Under the pieces are notes generated by a model. It made no database searches. It was given only the letters and a program-made list of their open reading frames with translations, and was not told the DNA's origin. Made by a program: the position numbers and the translations under genes. From positions 1 to 9,744 of the forward strand of contig JAKPRU010000748.1 in assembly GCA_029557025.1 (NCBI GenBank): a DNA stretch of 9,744 nt, given 5' to 3'. Positions 6,908 through 9,744 of this stretch are shown here, piece by piece (position 1 is the stretch's first letter; every line of letters begins with the position of its first letter). This stretch comes from Candidatus Omnitrophota bacterium. Lineage in GTDB: Bacteria; Hinthialibacterota; Hinthialibacteria; Hinthialibacterales; JAKPRU01.

Positions 6908-7285
6908 CGGCTTTTACCCCATCTTGGTAGAAAGTAGTCTTTGAAAGGCAACACTCGGCCAGCGCCGAGAAGTCTTGCGTGATCCGGTCAACCCCCACCT
7001 CGTGTCCCCCGATCTCCGGGGGAGGAACCTCTCCCCCAGGGTTTCGGAGAGACACAGAGGAGGTTGTACGTATCTTACCTTCTTTTGCCTGTCGCGCGAG
7101 ACGCCACGTTTTCTTTTACAAGTCAGCCCCGGGTCTGAATATCCCAATAGAGATGTCTTCAGAGAGATCCACTGTCCTTCTGTGCCACAGACAGGGACAC
7201 CCGTGCCGCTTTTTTCTACTTCCCTCTCACTCCGGCAAATCCTCGAGGGGTGAGGGTATTTCCACCCCGCCCACAAGAAGTCTTT
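6908..7285. other. Gene-free 378-base stretch rich in inverted repeats, upstream of the transglutaminase gene
   Basis: I see no convincing gene here. Starting just past the ligase stop, GGGGTG/CACCCC pairs at 7247-7252 with 7263-7268. An overlapping alternative is CCCTCTCAC (7222-7230) with GTGAGGG (7250-7256). A nested repeat TGTCC..CTGTG-C-CACAG..GGACA spans 7173-7199. Nearer the transglutaminase gene, GGGGGAGG (7018-7025) can pair either with TCCCCC (7005-7010) or with CCTCTCCCCC (7028-7037). None is followed by a T-run on the minus strand, so none is a textbook terminator for the ligase gene. No convincing -35/-10 pair for the transglutaminase gene was found. The stretch may hold a promoter and a structured leader, and I could not match it to a known riboswitch. 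Confidence 0.5.
7005..7037 (-). promoter_or_regulatory. Three-arm alternating hairpin in the putative transglutaminase leader
   Basis: On the minus strand the order is GGGGGAGAGG (7037-7028), a two-base loop, CCTCCCCC (7025-7018), a seven-base loop, then GGGGGA (7010-7005). The middle arm can pair with either neighbour but not both, which is the layout of an attenuator-type switch. It lies about 100 to 130 bases before the transglutaminase ATG. No T-run follows, so if it works it may act on RNA stability or on an upstream event. G/C-rich runs can also pair by chance. Confidence 0.25.
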
Positions 7286-9496
7286 CTAACGCCCCGAAAC
7301 TGCCGGACGGATTTCCTCAATCCGGTTCCGCAATTCCGCTACCTTACGTGCATCGCCCAGTTCGCCGGCGATGATAAACGCTCTCTGGTAGTACTCCAAA
7401 GCCAATTCAAGATGGAATAACTCTCCCGGTGTGCTGTAAATGTTTCCCAGGCTCTCATTCGCCGTGATATTGCGGTCATGCAGTTGGATCACCTTATGGA
7501 ATGCATCCCGCGCACCGTAAAGGTCTTTTAAACGCATTTTACAGTCTCCCAGGTACAGCCAGCTTTGAATATCATCCGGGTATTTCTGAACCTCCCGCTG
7601 GAAATACTCCGCCGCTTTGCGATAGTCGGTACCGTAAGGATTCTGGAAGTAGCAAAGCCCCAACGCATAATTTGCGCCCTTCAATGTCGGATGAATGACG
7701 ATCAATTTCTCCAGTGCTTCCCGCGCCCGGCCATAGCTTTTTGCAGCCAGGTGAGCCATTCCCACATGAAAGTAATAATAGGAGCTCTGATAGGTCTCCA
7801 ATGATCGCGGGAACTGCTCTATCGCCTGGAGTACGAACCTATCCTCACGCCCGGGTGCGGCATAATTGAGGGCACGGTAAAAAATAATCTCTCCATTCTG
7901 CGGATCGAGCCGCGCGGCCATTTCAAATTCCCGGTCGCCGATCAGGTATTTCCCGACTCGCATATTATTCATGCCGTGATATAAATGATGAGAAGCCGAA
8001 AACTTTGCCGTGATCCGGTCCAGCGACCAGGCGAACGGCGCAAGAAGCAAAAGCCCGATCGGTACACACAGCCAGCGGTGCGGCAGTTGCAGCCGCCCGA
8101 TCTCCTCTCTCGATTCCTTCTCGAGCACGAGAATACAACCGATCACAAAAAAGAACAGCATCTCCGAGGACGGAAGGAACAGCGGAAAGTCATAGAGCAA
8201 TTGAACCAGGAACGAGCTGTAGGCGGCCAGTAATCCGATGCCCATAAAGGCGCTGCACGAATTATCCCCCAAATCCCGCCGCACCACCCGGATAGCGGTC
8301 ACCAGTACAAGAACCGCAACCAGCAGAAACAGCCCCAGCCCCACGCCTCCCCATTCCGCAAGGAATTGCATATAGTCGCAATGCGCATATACTGCCCGCA
8401 AAGAAACCATTTTCTGTGTGAGATTCCGAAGCGTCTCCCCGTACGGTCCTCTCGCCAGGTCCAGCAGGTAGTCGAAAAAACGCGGATCGTATCGCCCCAT
8501 CCCGATACCGATCCATGGATTGGATTTCCACATGAGGAGCGCCACAAACCAGAACAGCAACCGCGACCGCACACTGGTGTCGCGCAGAAGAATCCCGGTA
8601 CGGAATCGCCGGACCATCGGCTCGAATACAGGCAGCCAGGCAATCGCCGCAAAAAGAACCACCAACGTGGCAACACCGGCAAAAATCCATCGGGCCTTAA
8701 CGAAACTCCGCCGGGAGCGTTCTTCTTTCTTCCTAAAAAACCGGCGAGCGAGCAGTGCGACCCCCCAGACACACGCTCCGGTAAATACCCCCAACACAAT
8801 CCCGCGATTGTAGGTCCGAAACAACACAATCAAGCTGATCGCCAGCGACATCCACCATACAATCCGCACGGTCTTTCTTCGTGCCGCGAATGCCCCGGCC
8901 ACTCCCAGAAGGATGGCCGGCCCCAGAAAATGCGCAAAATAGTTCGGGTTGCCGAAGGTCGAGAATACAACGGCCCGTTCCTCTTCAAACAGCGGATTGG
9001 ACCATGTGCCCTCCCTTCCAAAAACCAGTCGGAACAGCAGGTCATACTCGAAAATCTGCGAGACGGCGTACAGCACTGCGAGCGCGGTGGCCAGAGTGAG
9101 CGCAATAAAATGCGGCGCAAGCTGGGTCCGAGCGCAGTACAGATAGGAAATCATCAAAGCCAGCGTAACCGAGGCAATGTGCGGCGCAGCAAATCCCAGT
9201 GCATAATCACGCTGACTGTCCCAGACCGCCCGCGCAATCAAATACAAACCGAAAACAATCAGCGCCCCCTGCACGAGAGTCATCTCAATTCGACGCGCAA
9301 AGAAAATCATGCGAATGCCCAGAAACAGAAGCGCGGAAAATACTCCGTACACCAGCAGAAAGTTTTTGCTGGCCGGGCCGGTGGGATAGACCGTGTCCAG
9401 GTCCACAAGAAGGGGAACAGTAATCAGAAGCGAGGCGATCAACAGATCACCGATTCGTCGTAGATTCTTGTCGATTCGTTCCAGGAATCTTCCCAT
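7286..9496 (-). CDS. O-antigen ligase/polymerase-like membrane protein with C-terminal TPR repeats
   Basis: The 736-residue protein has about ten or more membrane helices in residues 15-490, then a soluble TPR region (about 505-730). The Wzy_C/O-antigen ligase signature appears as FGNPNYFAHF (181-190), an arginine-rich RSRLLFW (310-316), GIGMGRYDPRF (330-340) and AHCDYMQFLAEWG (371-383). H372 sits where this superfamily keeps a conserved histidine in a large periplasmic loop. Such proteins join or polymerise lipid-linked glycans at the periplasmic face of the inner membrane, and some attach glycans to proteins, as in PglL-type oligosaccharyltransferases. Fusion to TPRs favours a role with protein partners. 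I chose the ATG at 9496. The frame stays open to 9715, but those residues overlap the upstream gene and are not protein-like. It starts five bases after the glycosyltransferase stop, so the two are coupled. Confidence 0.88.
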   Translation of the reverse strand: MGRFLERIDKNLRRIGDLLIASLLITVPLLVDLDTVYPTGPASKNFLLVYGVFSALLFLGIRMIFFARRIEMTLVQGALIVFGLYLIARAVWDSQRDYALGFAAPHIASVTLALMISYLYCARTQLAPHFIALTLATALAVLYAVSQIFEYDLLFRLVFGREGTWSNPLFEEERAVVFSTFGNPNYFAHFLGPAILLGVAGAFAARRKTVRIVWWMSLAISLIVLFRTYNRGIVLGVFTGACVWGVALLARRFFRKKEERSRRSFVKARWIFAGVATLVVLFAAIAWLPVFEPMVRRFRTGILLRDTSVRSRLLFWFVALLMWKSNPWIGIGMGRYDPRFFDYLLDLARGPYGETLRNLTQKMVSLRAVYAHCDYMQFLAEWGGVGLGLFLLVAVLVLVTAIRVVRRDLGDNSCSAFMGIGLLAAYSSFLVQLLYDFPLFLPSSEMLFFFVIGCILVLEKESREEIGRLQLPHRWLCVPIGLLLLAPFAWSLDRITAKFSASHHLYHGMNNMRVGKYLIGDREFEMAARLDPQNGEIIFYRALNYAAPGREDRFVLQAIEQFPRSLETYQSSYYYFHVGMAHLAAKSYGRAREALEKLIVIHPTLKGANYALGLCYFQNPYGTDYRKAAEYFQREVQKYPDDIQSWLYLGDCKMRLKDLYGARDAFHKVIQLHDRNITANESLGNIYSTPGELFHLELALEYYQRAFIIAGELGDARKVAELRNRIEEIRPAVSGR

Positions 9497-9501
9497 AACC
9501 G

Positions 9502-9744
9502 TCAATCCCGCGCAGAAACCGGCTTCTCCCACACGGAGGGCGCACCATGAAACACACCGCGAATCACTCCCACCAGGGCCGCTATATTCAACACCAGAAA
9601 ATGATAGGGAACATACAACAGCCCCGCGGAATATCCCGCCGCATGAATTGCCCCGCCGAGAAACGCCACGCCGTAGAAGATCAACTGTCCAACCGACGCC
9701 GCCCAGTAGATCCACGAAAAAGGTTCAGCCATCAAAACAACGGT
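9502..9744 (-). CDS. C-terminal end of a membrane glycosyltransferase, probably family 2 (partial)
   Basis: Only the last 80 residues are in the window, and the frame is open to the right edge. They show two hydrophobic segments, at about 10-33 (FSWIYWAASVGQLIFYGVAF) and 43-65 (LYVPYHFLVLNIAALVGVIR). The protein ends SVWEKPVSARD. A pair of C-terminal membrane helices followed by a short WE+ tail is typical of membrane-anchored family 2 glycosyltransferases that make polysaccharide. The catalytic domain (DXD, QXXRW-type motifs) lies outside the window, so the assignment is by the tail only. The ATG at 9732 is almost certainly internal. The short distance to the O-antigen ligase-like gene supports joint work on a surface glycan. 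Another polytopic membrane protein is possible. Confidence 0.65.
   Translation of the reverse strand, partial: TVVLMAEPFSWIYWAASVGQLIFYGVAFLGGAIHAAGYSAGLLYVPYHFLVLNIAALVGVIRGVFHGAPSVWEKPVSARD

Noticed and set aside
7173..7215. Nested inverted repeat followed by six T residues on the plus strand, as a terminator
   Set aside because: No plus-strand gene ends nearby, the T-run is about ten bases past the stem, and in the minus direction it would be an A-run.
6914..7276. A 120-codon minus-strand frame filling the gap between the ligase and transglutaminase genes, ending seven bases before the latter
   Set aside because: It would need a TTG start without a ribosome site, and the product is Arg/Lys/Ser-rich with no recognisable fold or motif. 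The stretch is full of inverted repeats, so it is more likely noncoding.
6968..7284. Nine-base direct repeat AGAAGTCTT at 6968-6976 and 7276-7284, flanking about 300 noncoding bases like a target duplication
   Set aside because: A 9-mer repeated within some 380 bases is not unlikely by chance, and the sequence just inside the repeats shows no terminal inverted repeats.
8366..9463. A 365-codon plus-strand frame opposite the O-antigen-ligase-like gene
   Set aside because: Its product is full of Gln, Asn, Arg and Pro with no hydrophobic core, as expected for the complement of a membrane-protein gene. The minus-strand reading has clear family motifs.
9497..9715. Upstream extension of the O-antigen-ligase-like frame by 73 codons
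   Set aside because: It overlaps the end of the glycosyltransferase gene in another frame, and its Gly/Arg/Cys-rich residues do not look like protein.

Overview
The window looks like chromosome of an uncultured Gram-negative-type bacterium. It carries an O-antigen-ligase-type membrane protein, a membrane glycosyltransferase, and a large exported DUF3857/transglutaminase protein with TPR repeats. Base composition is moderately GC-rich and most genes run on the minus strand. Large TPR/transglutaminase proteins of this kind are common in Acidobacteria-, Planctomycete- and Omnitrophota-like genomes, but nothing here fixes the phylum.

In minus-strand transcription order (right to left), the right edge holds the C-terminal end of a membrane glycosyltransferase (9502-9744). 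Five bases later comes an O-antigen ligase/polymerase-like protein with a C-terminal TPR half (7286-9496). A 378-base gene-free stretch rich in inverted repeats (6908-7285) separates it from the 1300-residue exported jelly-roll/TPR/DUF3857/transglutaminase protein (3005-6907). These three probably act on surface polysaccharide or envelope polymers, though the substrate is unknown.

A plus-strand brnT-brnA type II toxin-antitoxin pair (2449-2986) converges on the transglutaminase gene with only 18 bases between them. It has a compact promoter made of two copies of a palindromic 8-mer and appears to be leaderless.

Divergent from brnTA is a metabolic operon on the minus strand: gamma-class carbonic anhydrase (1825-2334), a possible 26-codon coupled ORF (1701-1781), threonine synthase thrC (370-1704), and a 56-residue tryptophan-rich Cys/His protein (178-348) with its own ribosome-binding site. 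The last is too short for ordinary ORF cut-offs.

At the left edge, minus strand, begins what looks like an IS1380-family transposase gene (1-82). It carries an in-frame TAA at codon 13, so the operon is followed by an insertion sequence that is probably damaged.

No tRNA, rRNA, CRISPR array or prophage was seen. The best leads for new biology are the tryptophan-rich small protein, the coupled small ORF before thrC, and the architecture of the brnTA promoter.
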